From positions 1 through 47,631 of the forward strand of contig JAOPXU010000347.1 in assembly GCA_025964985.1 (NCBI GenBank): 47,631 bases of DNA. The letters are read 5' to 3'. This document shows, one piece after another, positions 32,373 to 40,436 of this stretch. Each line of letters begins with the position of its first letter. Position 1 is the first letter of the stretch. Below the pieces are notes generated by a model that did not search any database, was not told where the DNA came from, and saw only the letters and a list, made by a program, of their open reading frames with translations. Both the position numbers and the translations under genes were made by a program. This DNA comes from Nocardioides sp. GTDB taxonomy: Bacteria; Actinomycetota; Actinomycetes; Propionibacteriales; Nocardioidaceae.

Positions 32373-33125
32373 CTACCGCGCGGCGACGGCGGCGGTGATC
32401 CGGTCCGGCACGACCTTGGCGACGGCGGCCGCCAGCCGGGTGCGCGGTGAGCCGGTGACGACCTGGTCGGCGCCGGACCGCATGGCCTCGTAGGCCTCGC
32501 GCGCCACCTCGGCGGCGTCGTCGTCCGACGGCTGCGCGTCTCGCGCGTCGGCGCCGGACGCGGTGTCGGCCGGGGCCGGCTGGGCCGAGGTCACGGTGAG
32601 GCCGCTGACGCGCACCTCGTGACGCACCGACGCGGCGTAGGAGTGCACGAACGCCGTCGAGGCGGCGTACGTCGCGTGGTGGGGTCCGGGCGGGGCGGCC
32701 GGCGACAGGAACAGCAGCCGGCCGTGCGCGCGCCGGACCAGGTCGGGCAGCACCAGCTTGGCCAGGTGCACCGTGGACCGCACGTTGGCGTCGACGACCC
32801 GCAGGTCGTCGTTCACCGGCACCTCGTGCTGGCGGCCGGGGGCGTCGGCACGGACGGTGAACGCGACCGCTTCCAGCAGCTCGGGCTGGTCGAGCACCAC
32901 CTGGTGCAGCTGCTCCACACCACCGGGGGCCGCCAGGTCGACGAGCGCGGCGACCACGGTGCCGCCCTCGGCGCGCAGCTCGGCCGCGACGTCGTGGACC
33001 TCCGGCTCGTCGGATGCGACCACGACGGCGTACCCGTCCTGGACGAAGCACCGGGCCAGCTCGGCCCCGACGCCGGTGGCGGCACCCGTGACCAGCGCGA
33101 GGCCGGGCACCCGGGACATGTCCAT
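32373..33125 (-). CDS. short-chain dehydrogenase-like protein lacking the catalytic Lys
   Basis: 250 residues. The nucleotide-binding motif TGAATGVG (13-20) and the structural DANVRS (N114) match the classical SDR pattern. The active-site motif YxxxK is altered: YAASTAF has Tyr153 but Thr157 where Lys is expected. The catalytic Ser region reads LFLSPAA (S141). The fold is kept but ordinary oxidoreductase activity is doubtful. The C-terminus ends AAVAKVVPDRITAAVAAR, similar to the partial gene at the right edge. The start could also be the ATG at 33119. It is divergent from the F420-type gene. Confidence 0.8.
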   Translation of the reverse strand: MDMSRVPGLALVTGAATGVGAELARCFVQDGYAVVVASDEPEVHDVAAELRAEGGTVVAALVDLAAPGGVEQLHQVVLDQPELLEAVAFTVRADAPGRQHEVPVNDDLRVVDANVRSTVHLAKLVLPDLVRRAHGRLLFLSPAAPPGPHHATYAASTAFVHSYAASVRHEVRVSGLTVTSAQPAPADTASGADARDAQPSDDDAAEVAREAYEAMRSGADQVVTGSPRTRLAAAVAKVVPDRITAAVAAR

Positions 33126-33217
33126 GCTGTCCGGTGCCCACTGCCCGCCCGCCGCCGCTCACCCTTGTGGGCGCACGCGCGCGGTAGTACCCGTTCCCGC
33201 TCCGGGCACCGGTGCCC

Positions 33218-34195
33218 ATGACCGACCCCACCACGCCCGACCCCCGTCCCGTCCTCGGTTGGTTCCTGTCGGCGGAGGAGTACTCCCCCGCCGAGCTGGT
33301 GGCCCAGGCGGTCGCCGCCGAGCGCGCCGGCTTCGACGCGCTGTGGGTCAGCGACCACTTCCACCCCTGGAACGACGAGCAGGGCCAGTCGGTGTTCGTG
33401 TGGGGGCTCATCGGCGCCCTGAGCCAGGCCTGCTCGCTGCCGGTGACCACCGCGGTCACGTGCCCGACCACGCGCATCCACCCGGCGATCGTCGCCCAGG
33501 CCGCCGCCACCGCCGCGGTGCAGCTCGAGGGTCGCTTCCGTCTCGGGGTCGGCACCGGCGAGGCGCTCAACGAGCACGTGCTCGGCGACCCCTGGCCGTC
33601 GTTCGACGTGCGGATGGAGAAGCTCGAGGAGGCCGTGTCGCTGATGCGCCGGCTGTGGGAGGGCGATTTCGTCACCACGCGCGGGCAGCACTACGAGGTG
33701 CAGAACGCCCGCATCTACACCCGCCCCGAGCACCAGATCCCGGTCTACGTCAGCGCCTTCGGCCCCAAGGCCCTCGAGGTCGCGGCGCGCATCGGCGACG
33801 GCTACTGCGGCACCGCCGACGACGCGGACCTCGTCAGCCGCTTCAAGGAGGCGTCCGGCGGCAAGCCCACCCAGGCCGGCGTCAAGGCCGCCTGGGCCCC
33901 GACCCGCGACGAGGGCGTCGACCACGCGCACCGCCTCTGGGCCCACTCGGCGTTCCCCGGCGAGCTGTCGCAGGTGCTGCCGTCGGTGCGCCACTTCGAG
34001 CAGGTCGCCTCGCTGGTCACCCGCGAGATGACGTCGGAGTCGGTCGTCGCCGGCCCCGACGTCGCCGACCACCTGACCCAGATGAGGTCCTACCTCGACG
34101 CCGGCTACGACGAGGTCTACGCCGCCTGCATGGGCCCGCACGCCCTCGAGATGATCGAGGCCTACGGACGCGAGGTGCTGCCCGAGCTGCGCTGA
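33218..34195 (+). CDS. LLM-class F420-dependent oxidoreductase
   Basis: 325 residues with a luciferase-like TIM barrel: LGWFLSAEEYSPAELV, LWVSDHFHPWNDEQ, TCPTTRIHPAIVAQAAAT and RFRLGVGTGEALNEHVLGDPW. These correspond to the F420-binding and dimer regions of F420-dependent glucose-6-phosphate dehydrogenase-like enzymes. The substrate is undetermined. The ATG at 33218 is used; a GTG two codons upstream is possible. Divergent from the SDR gene. The 354-bp repeat region begins 9 bp after its stop codon. Confidence 0.85.
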   Translation: MTDPTTPDPRPVLGWFLSAEEYSPAELVAQAVAAERAGFDALWVSDHFHPWNDEQGQSVFVWGLIGALSQACSLPVTTAVTCPTTRIHPAIVAQAAATAAVQLEGRFRLGVGTGEALNEHVLGDPWPSFDVRMEKLEEAVSLMRRLWEGDFVTTRGQHYEVQNARIYTRPEHQIPVYVSAFGPKALEVAARIGDGYCGTADDADLVSRFKEASGGKPTQAGVKAAWAPTRDEGVDHAHRLWAHSAFPGELSQVLPSVRHFEQVASLVTREMTSESVVAGPDVADHLTQMRSYLDAGYDEVYAACMGPHALEMIEAYGREVLPELR

Positions 34196-34203
34196 GGCGC
34201 ACG

Positions 34204-34459
34204 CACACGTCGGTCGAGGAGGTCGCCCGCGACCGTCACACCGCAGGGTCCGCTCGACCGGACCACACGTCGGTCGAGGAGGTCGCCCGCGACCGTCACA
34301 CCGCAGGGTCCGCTCGACCGGACCACACGTCGGTCGAGGAGGTCGCCCGCGACCGTCACGAGACCACATCACCGCAGCGTCCGTGCGCGAGGCGACCTGC
34401 GCCTGCGGTCAGTTGGTCTCGTGACGGTCGCCAGGGCGACCTCCACGACCGACGTGGGG
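34204..34459. repeat. structured palindromic repeat, copy E (left half-unit amplified three-fold)
   Basis: Two exact 60-bp left half-units (from 34205 and 34265), each with hairpin GGTCGC-CC-GCGACC and a shortened GTCACACCGCAGGGTCC tail. They precede a third left half that continues into a full element, whose right hairpin is GGTCGCC-AG-GGCGACC and whose end is CGACCGACGTGGGG. Bases 34205-34299 equal 34265-34359. It lies between two convergent genes. Confidence 0.92.
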
Positions 34460-34547
34460 ACCGGTCGACGTACGACGTGGGGACCACTCGACGTACGACG
34501 TGAGGGACCGGTCGACGTACGCGTGCGGGACCGGTGGACGTACGACG
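34453..34547. repeat. four tandem 23/24-bp repeats
   Basis: GGGACCGGTCGACGTACG-type units begin at 34457, 34480, 34504 and 34527, with small substitutions. They continue directly from the outer arm of palindromic copy E, sharing its GACGTGGGG start, and run up to the stop codon of the isochorismatase gene at 34550. Confidence 0.85.
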
Positions 34548-34549
34548 GA

Positions 34550-35104
34550 CTACGCGCCCCAGCGTCGTACGACGTCGTCGGCGGTCAGGACCTCCTGGCG
34601 GTACTGGCGCTGCAGCCGGGTCAGGGCGTCGTCGTGCAGGGCCCAGTCGATCGAGGCGGTCGCGTCGCTGACGACGGTGACGGCGAGGTCGTGGGCGAAG
34701 GCGTCGACGGCGGAGGCGGCGATGCACGACTCGGTGGAGACGCCGACGAGCACGACGTGGCTGACGCCGCGCTCGCGCAGCAGGTCGGCGAGGTCGGTGC
34801 CGAAGAAGGCGCTGTCGCGGGTCTTGGTCACCCTGACCGCGCCCTGGGTGTCGAGGCCGGGGACGGGCTCGACGCCCTCGGTGCCGGCCATGACGGGGCC
34901 GCCGCCGTCCTCGGTCATCGAGAGGGTCCAGGTGCTGCCGGCGGGGTCGTGCTCGGTGCGCACCTCCACCACCGGTACGCCGAGCCGGACGGCCGCCTCG
35001 ACGAGGCGGTTGACGGCGGCGGTGAGATCGTCACGACAGCGCTCGAGCTCGTCGCTGCGGAAGTAGTCGCGCTGCATGTCGACCACCACGAGTGCCTCGC
35101 TCAT
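34550..35104 (-). CDS. isochorismatase-family cysteine hydrolase
   Basis: 184 residues. The family catalytic triad is visible: Asp in VVDMQRDYF, Lys in VTKTRDSAFF, and nucleophilic Cys in VGVSTESCIAASAVDAF. A preceding cis-peptide V-G-V also fits. Members hydrolyse isochorismate, nicotinamide, carbamoylated amines or related small molecules, and the exact substrate is not evident. It is the last gene of a five-gene operon with four glycosyltransferases; its ATG overlaps the stop of the preceding gene by 4 bp. There are no siderophore genes nearby. Confidence 0.88.
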   Translation of the reverse strand: MSEALVVVDMQRDYFRSDELERCRDDLTAAVNRLVEAAVRLGVPVVEVRTEHDPAGSTWTLSMTEDGGGPVMAGTEGVEPVPGLDTQGAVRVTKTRDSAFFGTDLADLLRERGVSHVVLVGVSTESCIAASAVDAFAHDLAVTVVSDATASIDWALHDDALTRLQRQYRQEVLTADDVVRRWGA

Positions 35105-35913
35105 GCCCTGACCCAGTCGTCTCCCTCGCGGCGCACGAGGCCGCGTCGTTCGAAGGCCGCCAACCAGCCGGCCATCGGCCAGGTACCCCAGCGCCGGCGG
35201 AAGAGCCGGCCGTTGCGCAGGATGTCGTCGAGGTGCTCGACCGGCGGGGAGCTCACCGAGTGGTGCTGGTGGTAGGCACGGGCCGAGCCGAGCCACCAGC
35301 ACTCGACGCCGGCGGCCTCGGCCTGCAGGGCGAGGTCGGTGTCCTCGCCGCCGTAGCCGACGTAGCCCTCGTGGAAGCCGCCGACGCGCTCCCAGGCCGC
35401 GGGGGTCGTGGCGAACGACAGCGACCAGAACAGCTCGGGCCGGGTGCAGCGCTCGGACTCGCCCGGGCCCGGCGCGGGGCGGGCGGGGTGCGGGTCGTCG
35501 AGGGGCACGAGCTCGGCGGGGTGGTGGACGGCGACGTCCTGGGGCAGGTAGGTCACCGGCCCCGACCAGAGCCGGTCGGGGTGCTCCGAGGCGGCGCGGG
35601 CGTAGGCATCGACGAGGTAGAAGCCGGCCAGGCAGTCGACGTCGAGCAGGACGACGACATCGGCGCCGCCGGCCACGGCGTGCTGGACCCCGAGGTTGCG
35701 GGCCGCGGCGAGCGGGAGGCCCTCGGGGCCGACCGCGATCGGGACGACCTCGCGGTGCAGGCCGCCGTGGTCGCTGCTGGTGATGACCGGGTCGCCCATG
35801 GCGACGACGTGGTAGGAGTCGGGGCGCCGGCTGCCCAGGGCGAGCGAGCGGTGCTGGCCGGCGAGATGGTGGTGCCGGCCGCGGGCGATCGTGACGACGG
35901 AGACGTGGGTCAT
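35101..35913 (-). CDS. family 2-like glycosyltransferase with galactosyltransferase-type C-terminal region
   Basis: 270 residues. A GT-A fold with N-terminal VSVVTIARGRHHHL, the metal-binding D-x-D in VVLLDVDCLAG, and the C-terminal segment VGGFHEGYVGYGGEDTDLAL, which is the glycosyltransferase family 7/27 C-terminal motif (GGxDxE-like GGEDTD). It transfers a sugar from a nucleotide donor in an Mn2+/Mg2+-dependent manner; acceptor unknown. It overlaps both neighbours by 4 bp in the glycosyltransferase operon. Confidence 0.85.
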   Translation of the reverse strand: MTHVSVVTIARGRHHHLAGQHRSLALGSRRPDSYHVVAMGDPVITSSDHGGLHREVVPIAVGPEGLPLAAARNLGVQHAVAGGADVVVLLDVDCLAGFYLVDAYARAASEHPDRLWSGPVTYLPQDVAVHHPAELVPLDDPHPARPAPGPGESERCTRPELFWSLSFATTPAAWERVGGFHEGYVGYGGEDTDLALQAEAAGVECWWLGSARAYHQHHSVSSPPVEHLDDILRNGRLFRRRWGTWPMAGWLAAFERRGLVRREGDDWVRA

Positions 35914-36902
35914 GCGCCCGCGACGGTCCGGACGACGTCGGCGTAGCGCTCGACCGCGTGGCCGTCGCACCAGCCGGCCCAGGCACCGCCGTCGAGCGTG
36001 GCGGCCTTCTCGAGGGCCTCGTCGTCGGTGGGCCAGGAGTCGAGGACGACGGCCGGCCAGCCGCCGGCGCGCAGCTCGGCGCCGGTGGTGCGCTGCTCGT
36101 CGTGCGGTCGCTCCTGCGGTACGACGACCGCGGGTCGGCGTGCGGCGGCGGTCTCGGCCAGCGCGTTCTGGCCGGCGTGGGTCAGGACGACGTCGGCCTC
36201 GCGCAGCACCGACGACGGGTCCTCGACCCACTGGCCGCCCTCGGCGCCGAGCACGGTCCAGGACCAGTCACCGGACGGCGGGGTCACCGGGGCGTGGCCG
36301 CCGGCGCCCAGCAGCAGGACCGCGCGGCGCTCGGTGAGGCGCGAGGGCCGGGGCTCGCCGACCGCGAAGCGGGACAGCGCGCCCAGGCAGTGCAGGCGGT
36401 CCTTGAGCTGGTAGGGGACGCCCTGGAGCATGTCGTGGGCGCTGGGCGGCCAGAAGCCGACGAGCGCGTCGGCGACCTCGAAGCCCAGCTGGTGCGGGGC
36501 GTCGTCGCGGCGTCCGGGCAGCACCACCGACACGACCGGTACGCCGTGCAGGCGGGCCAGCAGCGTCATCTCGACCGAGACGTCGCTGACGATCGCGCGC
36601 GGGCGGGCCTGCTCGATCCAGGCCGACAAGGCGGCCGAGCGCGAGCGCAGGCCGTCGTGGTGCAGGGGCGCCCAGTGCAGCCGGCCGCGGGCGGTCGGGC
36701 AGGTGGGCTCGCCGTCGTCGTCGCGGGCGAGCTCGACCCAGTCGCCGTGCCACCCAGCCGGCCGGGGCAGGGACGACAGACCGGTCACCGACGGGCCGCC
36801 GGTGCTCGCGAGGTGCTCGGCGAGCGCCGTGGCGCGGTGCAGGTGGCCGCGGCCGACGTGGTGGACGTAGTAGCCGACGGTCGGCCCGACACCGGCGCTC
36901 AT
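35910..36902 (-). CDS. GT-B glycosyltransferase (MurG/GT28-like)
   Basis: 330 residues. The N-terminal acceptor domain begins with YYVHHVGRGHLHRATALAEH, the GxGHxxR pattern of the MurG/MGT group. The C-terminal donor domain has LLLGAGGHAPVT and DVVLTHAGQNALAE (family HAGxxxxxE), followed by AVVVPQERPHDEQ. No transmembrane segment, so probably a cytoplasmic, membrane-associated enzyme. The ATG overlaps the stop of the upstream GT4 gene (ATGA). Confidence 0.85.
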   Translation of the reverse strand: MSAGVGPTVGYYVHHVGRGHLHRATALAEHLASTGGPSVTGLSSLPRPAGWHGDWVELARDDDGEPTCPTARGRLHWAPLHHDGLRSRSAALSAWIEQARPRAIVSDVSVEMTLLARLHGVPVVSVVLPGRRDDAPHQLGFEVADALVGFWPPSAHDMLQGVPYQLKDRLHCLGALSRFAVGEPRPSRLTERRAVLLLGAGGHAPVTPPSGDWSWTVLGAEGGQWVEDPSSVLREADVVLTHAGQNALAETAAARRPAVVVPQERPHDEQRTTGAELRAGGWPAVVLDSWPTDDEALEKAATLDGGAWAGWCDGHAVERYADVVRTVAGA

Positions 36903-37966
36903 GCCGCCACCGGTCCCCGGGCCAGGTCGGCGTAGCAGCGCTCGTAGTCGTCGACCATCCGCTCGACCGAGCAGGTCAGCTCGGCGTGGCGGCGCACGGC
37001 GGCGCGGTCGAGGCGACGGGCGGCACGCACGGCGACGGCGAGCGCGTCGATGTCGCCGGGCTCGACCAGGACGCCGGCCTCGGTGCCGACGACCTCCGGC
37101 AAGGCGCCGCGGGCGTAGCCGGCGACGGGGGTGCCGGACGCCATGGCCTCGGAGGCCACCAGGCCGTAGGGCTCGTCCCAGGCAGGCGTGACGACGGCGA
37201 CCGACGCGGCGCGCAGCAGGTGGGCGAGCTCGCGGTGGTCGAGGTGGCCGCGGTACTCGATGCCGCTGCCGAGCCGGGGCTCGACCTCGCGGCGGTAGTA
37301 GTCGCGGTCGTGGGCGGGGCCGACGAGCACGAGCGGGACGCCGGCGCGGCGGCAGGCGTCGATGGCCTCGTGGGGTGCCTTCTCGGGCACCAGCCGGCCC
37401 GACCACACGGCCGGTCCGCCGCCGCCGCCGTAGCGCCAGCGGGTCAGGTCGATGCCGTTGTGGATGACTTGGCTGCCGAGGACGTGCGACCAGGCGGTGG
37501 CGGTGAACTCGCTGACCGCGACGAACGACGACGCGTCGGGCCCGAGGTGGACCGCCGACTCGACGAACGGCAGCGGCGGGGTGTGCAGCGTGGTCAGGAT
37601 CGGCACCGGGACGGCCGGGGCCATGGCCACGGGCAGGTGGTGCAGGCTGTTGTTGTGCACGACGTCGAAGTCGTCGCCGCCGCTGCGGGCCAGCCGCAGC
37701 ATCAGGTCGAGGTAGGCGTGGTGCTCGGCCAGCCAGCCCGGCGAAGGCGCGCTCTGGTCGCTCATCGCCGCGTCGCTCACGGCGAAGGACGCCGGGGTGA
37801 TCAGGTCGACCGGCAGCGCGGGGTCCGACCCGGGCGCGGCGAACAGGGTCACCTGGTGGCCGCGGCGCACCAGGGCCGTCGCCAGCCCGTGCGTCATGGC
37901 CTCGAGGCCGCCGGCGAACGGCTCTCCGATGGGGAATCGGCTCGAGCCGACCAGGCAGATCCTCAC
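36899..37966 (-). CDS. glycosyltransferase family 4 protein
   Basis: 355 residues, GT-B fold. The N-terminus MRICLVGSSRFPIGEPFAGG ends in the glycine-rich acceptor loop. TLHTPPLPFVES follows, and the donor-binding signature of GT4 is WDEPYGLVASEAMASGTPV, with the E-x7-E pair. The enzyme is retaining, with UDP- or GDP-sugar as likely donor. The GTG start overlaps the upstream glycosyltransferase stop by 4 bp. Confidence 0.88.
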   Translation of the reverse strand: MRICLVGSSRFPIGEPFAGGLEAMTHGLATALVRRGHQVTLFAAPGSDPALPVDLITPASFAVSDAAMSDQSAPSPGWLAEHHAYLDLMLRLARSGGDDFDVVHNNSLHHLPVAMAPAVPVPILTTLHTPPLPFVESAVHLGPDASSFVAVSEFTATAWSHVLGSQVIHNGIDLTRWRYGGGGGPAVWSGRLVPEKAPHEAIDACRRAGVPLVLVGPAHDRDYYRREVEPRLGSGIEYRGHLDHRELAHLLRAASVAVVTPAWDEPYGLVASEAMASGTPVAGYARGALPEVVGTEAGVLVEPGDIDALAVAVRAARRLDRAAVRRHAELTCSVERMVDDYERCYADLARGPVAA

Positions 37967-39084
37967 GCGCGTGCCTCCACGGCCGCTGCGTAGACGCGAT
38001 CGTGCAGGGCGGCCACCTGCGTGCGCTGACGACGACGCTCGGCCACCGTCGCACCGAACGCGGGTCGCTCCGCGTGGGCCCGGCGTACGGCGTCGGCGAG
38101 GGTGGCCGCGTCGAAGCGGTCCTCGTCGTGGGTGTAGGTCAGCACCGGGCCCTGCTCGGCGAAGTGGCCGCAGGTCGGTGCGATGACCGTGGTGTCCAGG
38201 TCGCGGCAGGCCTCGAGCCAGCCGGAGTGGGTACCGAAGCGGTAGGGCAGCACCGACACGTCGAGGCTGCCGAGGTAGTCGAAGAGACCGACGTCGCTGA
38301 GGTAGTCGTGGACCACCAGCTCGATCCGACCGGCGTGGGCCAGGTCCTGCACGAGGCGGGCCAGGTCGGCGTCGAAGCGGGGACCACCGGCCTCGAGGAC
38401 GTCGCGGTGGGCGTTGACCTGCAGCACGGCGTCGGGCAGGTCGGCGACCGCGTCGACGAGGGCCGGGAGCACGTCGTGCGGGGCCATCGAGGCCCGCAGG
38501 CTCTTGAGGTGCAGGCCGACACGGAACGGGTGCTCGCCGTGCGCCCGGCTGCGCACCTCGCGCGAGGCGCGGGCACCGCGCATCACCGGGAACGGGACGA
38601 CGTGCGGGTGCGGGACGACGGTGGCCTCACGGCCCCAGCGGCGCCGGATCTCCTCGGCGGCACCCGGGGTGAGGGTGACCAGCGCGTCGGCGGCCGGCAC
38701 CAGCACGTCGAGCTGCGCGTCGTGCTCGGCGCGGTCGAGGTGGTGGGGGTTGCGCAGGTCGTGGACGGTCTGCACGAAGGGGGTGCCGCTGTCGCGCAGG
38801 GCGGCGACGACGCGCTCGAGGTCGGCGGGGCTCCAGGCGTCGAAGCCGAAGTGGAGGTGGAAGACGTCGACCTGGTCGCGGTGCTGCTCGATCCAGCGGG
38901 GGTCGAGCATGGCCGGCGGCCACCACTGCGCGGCCGCGGGACGGCGTACGCCGAGGGGCGGCGGGTCGGGCAGTCGGACGGGACCGCCACCTTGCTCGGG
39001 GGCCAAGTGGCGCACGTAGACGTGGCCGGCGGGCACCGACGCCACCGTCAGTGCGCGCGGTGGCGCGGTGGGGGCGAGGGTCAC
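37963..39084 (-). CDS. glycosyltransferase (GT1/GT4-like), first gene of operon
   Basis: 373 residues, GT-B-like with VDVFHLHFGFDAW and QTVHDLRNPHH in the N-terminal domain. ALVTLTPGAAEEIRRRWGRE and FRVGLHLKSLRA follow, and LGSLDVSVLPYRFGTHSGWLEAC lies in the donor domain, where SGWLEAC takes the position of the usual E-x7-E segment with the second Glu retained. It is thus a divergent family member. GTG start with a weak ribosome-binding site. It heads the minus-strand operon, and the 69-bp gap to the Rho-N-like gene should hold its promoter. Confidence 0.8.
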   Translation of the reverse strand: MTLAPTAPPRALTVASVPAGHVYVRHLAPEQGGGPVRLPDPPPLGVRRPAAAQWWPPAMLDPRWIEQHRDQVDVFHLHFGFDAWSPADLERVVAALRDSGTPFVQTVHDLRNPHHLDRAEHDAQLDVLVPAADALVTLTPGAAEEIRRRWGREATVVPHPHVVPFPVMRGARASREVRSRAHGEHPFRVGLHLKSLRASMAPHDVLPALVDAVADLPDAVLQVNAHRDVLEAGGPRFDADLARLVQDLAHAGRIELVVHDYLSDVGLFDYLGSLDVSVLPYRFGTHSGWLEACRDLDTTVIAPTCGHFAEQGPVLTYTHDEDRFDAATLADAVRRAHAERPAFGATVAERRRQRTQVAALHDRVYAAAVEARA

Positions 39085-39153
39085 CGGGTCGGGTACCCAG
39101 GACTGGGGAAGCGCATCGTCACCTGATCGGGTGATCGTGCGGGCGCCTGCGGC

Positions 39154-39426
39154 TCAGTGCTCACGCAGTGCCTCGAGGAGCTCGCCCTTGCGCATCGTCG
39201 ACCGGCCGTCGATGCCGATCTCGGCGGCGCGCCTGCGCAGGTCGTCGACCGTCCACTCGTCGTAGGACGGCGACGAGCCACCGCGCTGCCCGACGGCCTT
39301 CGCGCCGTCGCGGGCGGAGGCGTTGGCGATGCGCGCCGACTTCTCCTTGCTGTTGCCCTCGCGACGCAGGGCCTCGTACTTCTCGGGGTCCTTGACGCTG
39401 GGCCCGGGCTTGTCGGCTGCCGGCAC
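39154..39426 (-). CDS. small Rho-N/SAP-like domain protein (DUF7218 type)
   Basis: 90 residues. The N-terminal conserved stretch VKDPEKYEALRREGNSKEKS, then ARIANASARDG, is typical of small actinobacterial proteins annotated DUF7218. The C-terminal WTVDDLRRRAAEIGIDG and KGELLEALREH form a Rho-N/SAP-like helix-extended loop-helix that binds nucleic acid. The GTG at 39426 follows AGGAG at 6 bases. Possibly a stress-associated DNA or RNA binder (inference). Confidence 0.8.
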   Translation of the reverse strand: MPAADKPGPSVKDPEKYEALRREGNSKEKSARIANASARDGAKAVGQRGGSSPSYDEWTVDDLRRRAAEIGIDGRSTMRKGELLEALREH

Positions 39427-39592
39427 GGTGCTCTCCTCTCGAGGGGGCTGGGGGTGTTCCTCATGCTCGTGCCGGACGACCAGGGCCACCACACGCGAGG
39501 GGGTGAGGGAGGGGGTGAAGCGAGGGGTGAGGGCGAGGGGCTGCGGGTACCGGTGCGCTCACCCGCCAGTCCCACACCAGCAGGAGGAACCC

Positions 39593-39787
39593 ATGCCACA
39601 CGAGCACGCGGCCGAGGCGTCGAGGCTCCAGGCCCCCGGCGTACCCGCGGAGGAGGGCGTCGACATGGCCGACGCCGCGAAGGAGGCGTCCGTGGCACCG
39701 GAGGAGAAGAAGAACCGCACCGACGGGGCCGACGGCACCGGCATCGCCGAGTCGGACCGCTTCCACGACACACCGGAGGACGGCTGA
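39593..39787 (+). CDS. small acidic, probably disordered protein
   Basis: 64 residues with no hydrophobic core. It is rich in Glu, Asp, Ala and Lys (VAPEEKKNRTDGADGTG). A perfect AGGAGG ribosome-binding site lies 5 bases before the ATG, so it is likely well expressed. It lies between stress-type genes and is followed by a very strong terminator, arguing for a short monocistronic transcript. No family recognised. Confidence 0.65.
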   Translation: MPHEHAAEASRLQAPGVPAEEGVDMADAAKEASVAPEEKKNRTDGADGTGIAESDRFHDTPEDG

Positions 39788-39795
39788 GCCTGGAC

Positions 39796-39834
39796 GCACC
39801 GGAGCCCCCGTCGTGTCGACGGGGGCTCCGGTGC
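39796..39834. terminator. strong bidirectional intrinsic terminator
   Basis: An 18-bp perfect stem (39796-39813 with 39817-39834; GCACCGGAGCCCCCGTCG and its inverse) closes on a 3-base TGT loop. It lies between the convergent small acidic protein gene and the DUF3618-like gene. Confidence 0.9.
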
Positions 39835-39860
39835 TCGAGCGGTGGTGCGGGGTCGAGACG

Positions 39861-40436
39861 TCAGCTGGTGGTCTCGGACTTCACATTCTGGGCCGAGGAC
39901 TGTCCCTCGTCCTTGACGTGCGCCGCGGCCTCCTGGCCGGTCTGCTTGACCTGCTGAGCGGACTCGGTGGCGCTGTCCTTGAGGCTCTGACCGACGTCGG
40001 TCGCGGCCTGCTTGGCGTCGGCCATGAGCGGCTGCGCCTGCTCCTGGACGGTCTCCTTGACCTGGACGGCGGCCTTCTGCTCGGCGCGGGTCGAGGGGAT
40101 CATCGCGGAGATGACCATGCCGAGGCCGAACGCCGCGACGCCAGCCGCGAGCGGGGCGCCCTGGTACTGCTGCTGAGCGGTGTCGGCTGCGTCGGACGCG
40201 GTGCCGCTGACCTTGTCGGTCAGCCCGGCACCGGTGCCCGAGGCCTTGTCGCCAGCGTGACGAGCGGTGCCGAGCGCCTTCTCACGCACGCCGAGCACCT
40301 TGGACCGGGTGGCCTGCTTCTTGCGGTCCACGATGGCCGCGGGGCTCACCTTGTCCTGCAGCTCGTCGAGGTGGGCCCCCAGACGGTTGCGGGACTCCTC
40401 GATGTCGTGGGTCAGCTCCTCTGTGCTTTCGCCCAT
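39861..40436 (-). CDS. DUF3618-like membrane-associated protein
   Basis: 191 residues. The N-terminal motif IEESRNRLGAHLDELQDKVSP is the DUF3618 signature. A single membrane segment (about 93-113, APLAAGVAAFGLGMVISAM) divides a Lys/Ala-rich coiled N-part from a long Gln/Ala/Lys-rich helical tail resembling LEA-type or apolipoprotein-like amphipathic helices. AAGGAGG precedes the ATG. Its start overlaps the end of the holin-like gene by 25 bp, making it the third gene of a three-gene operon. Probably an envelope stress structural protein. Confidence 0.82.
   Translation of the reverse strand: MGESTEELTHDIEESRNRLGAHLDELQDKVSPAAIVDRKKQATRSKVLGVREKALGTARHAGDKASGTGAGLTDKVSGTASDAADTAQQQYQGAPLAAGVAAFGLGMVISAMIPSTRAEQKAAVQVKETVQEQAQPLMADAKQAATDVGQSLKDSATESAQQVKQTGQEAAAHVKDEGQSSAQNVKSETTS

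Noticed and set aside
34204-34323. CRISPR or transposon terminal repeats (60-bp repeats)
   Set aside because: The repeats are exact and contiguous without spacers, and no transposase or integrase gene adjoins them.
34550-35104. siderophore (2,3-dihydroxybenzoate) biosynthesis by the isochorismatase-family protein
   Set aside because: No isochorismate synthase, dehydrogenase, NRPS or aryl-carrier genes are present; the family is broad in substrate.
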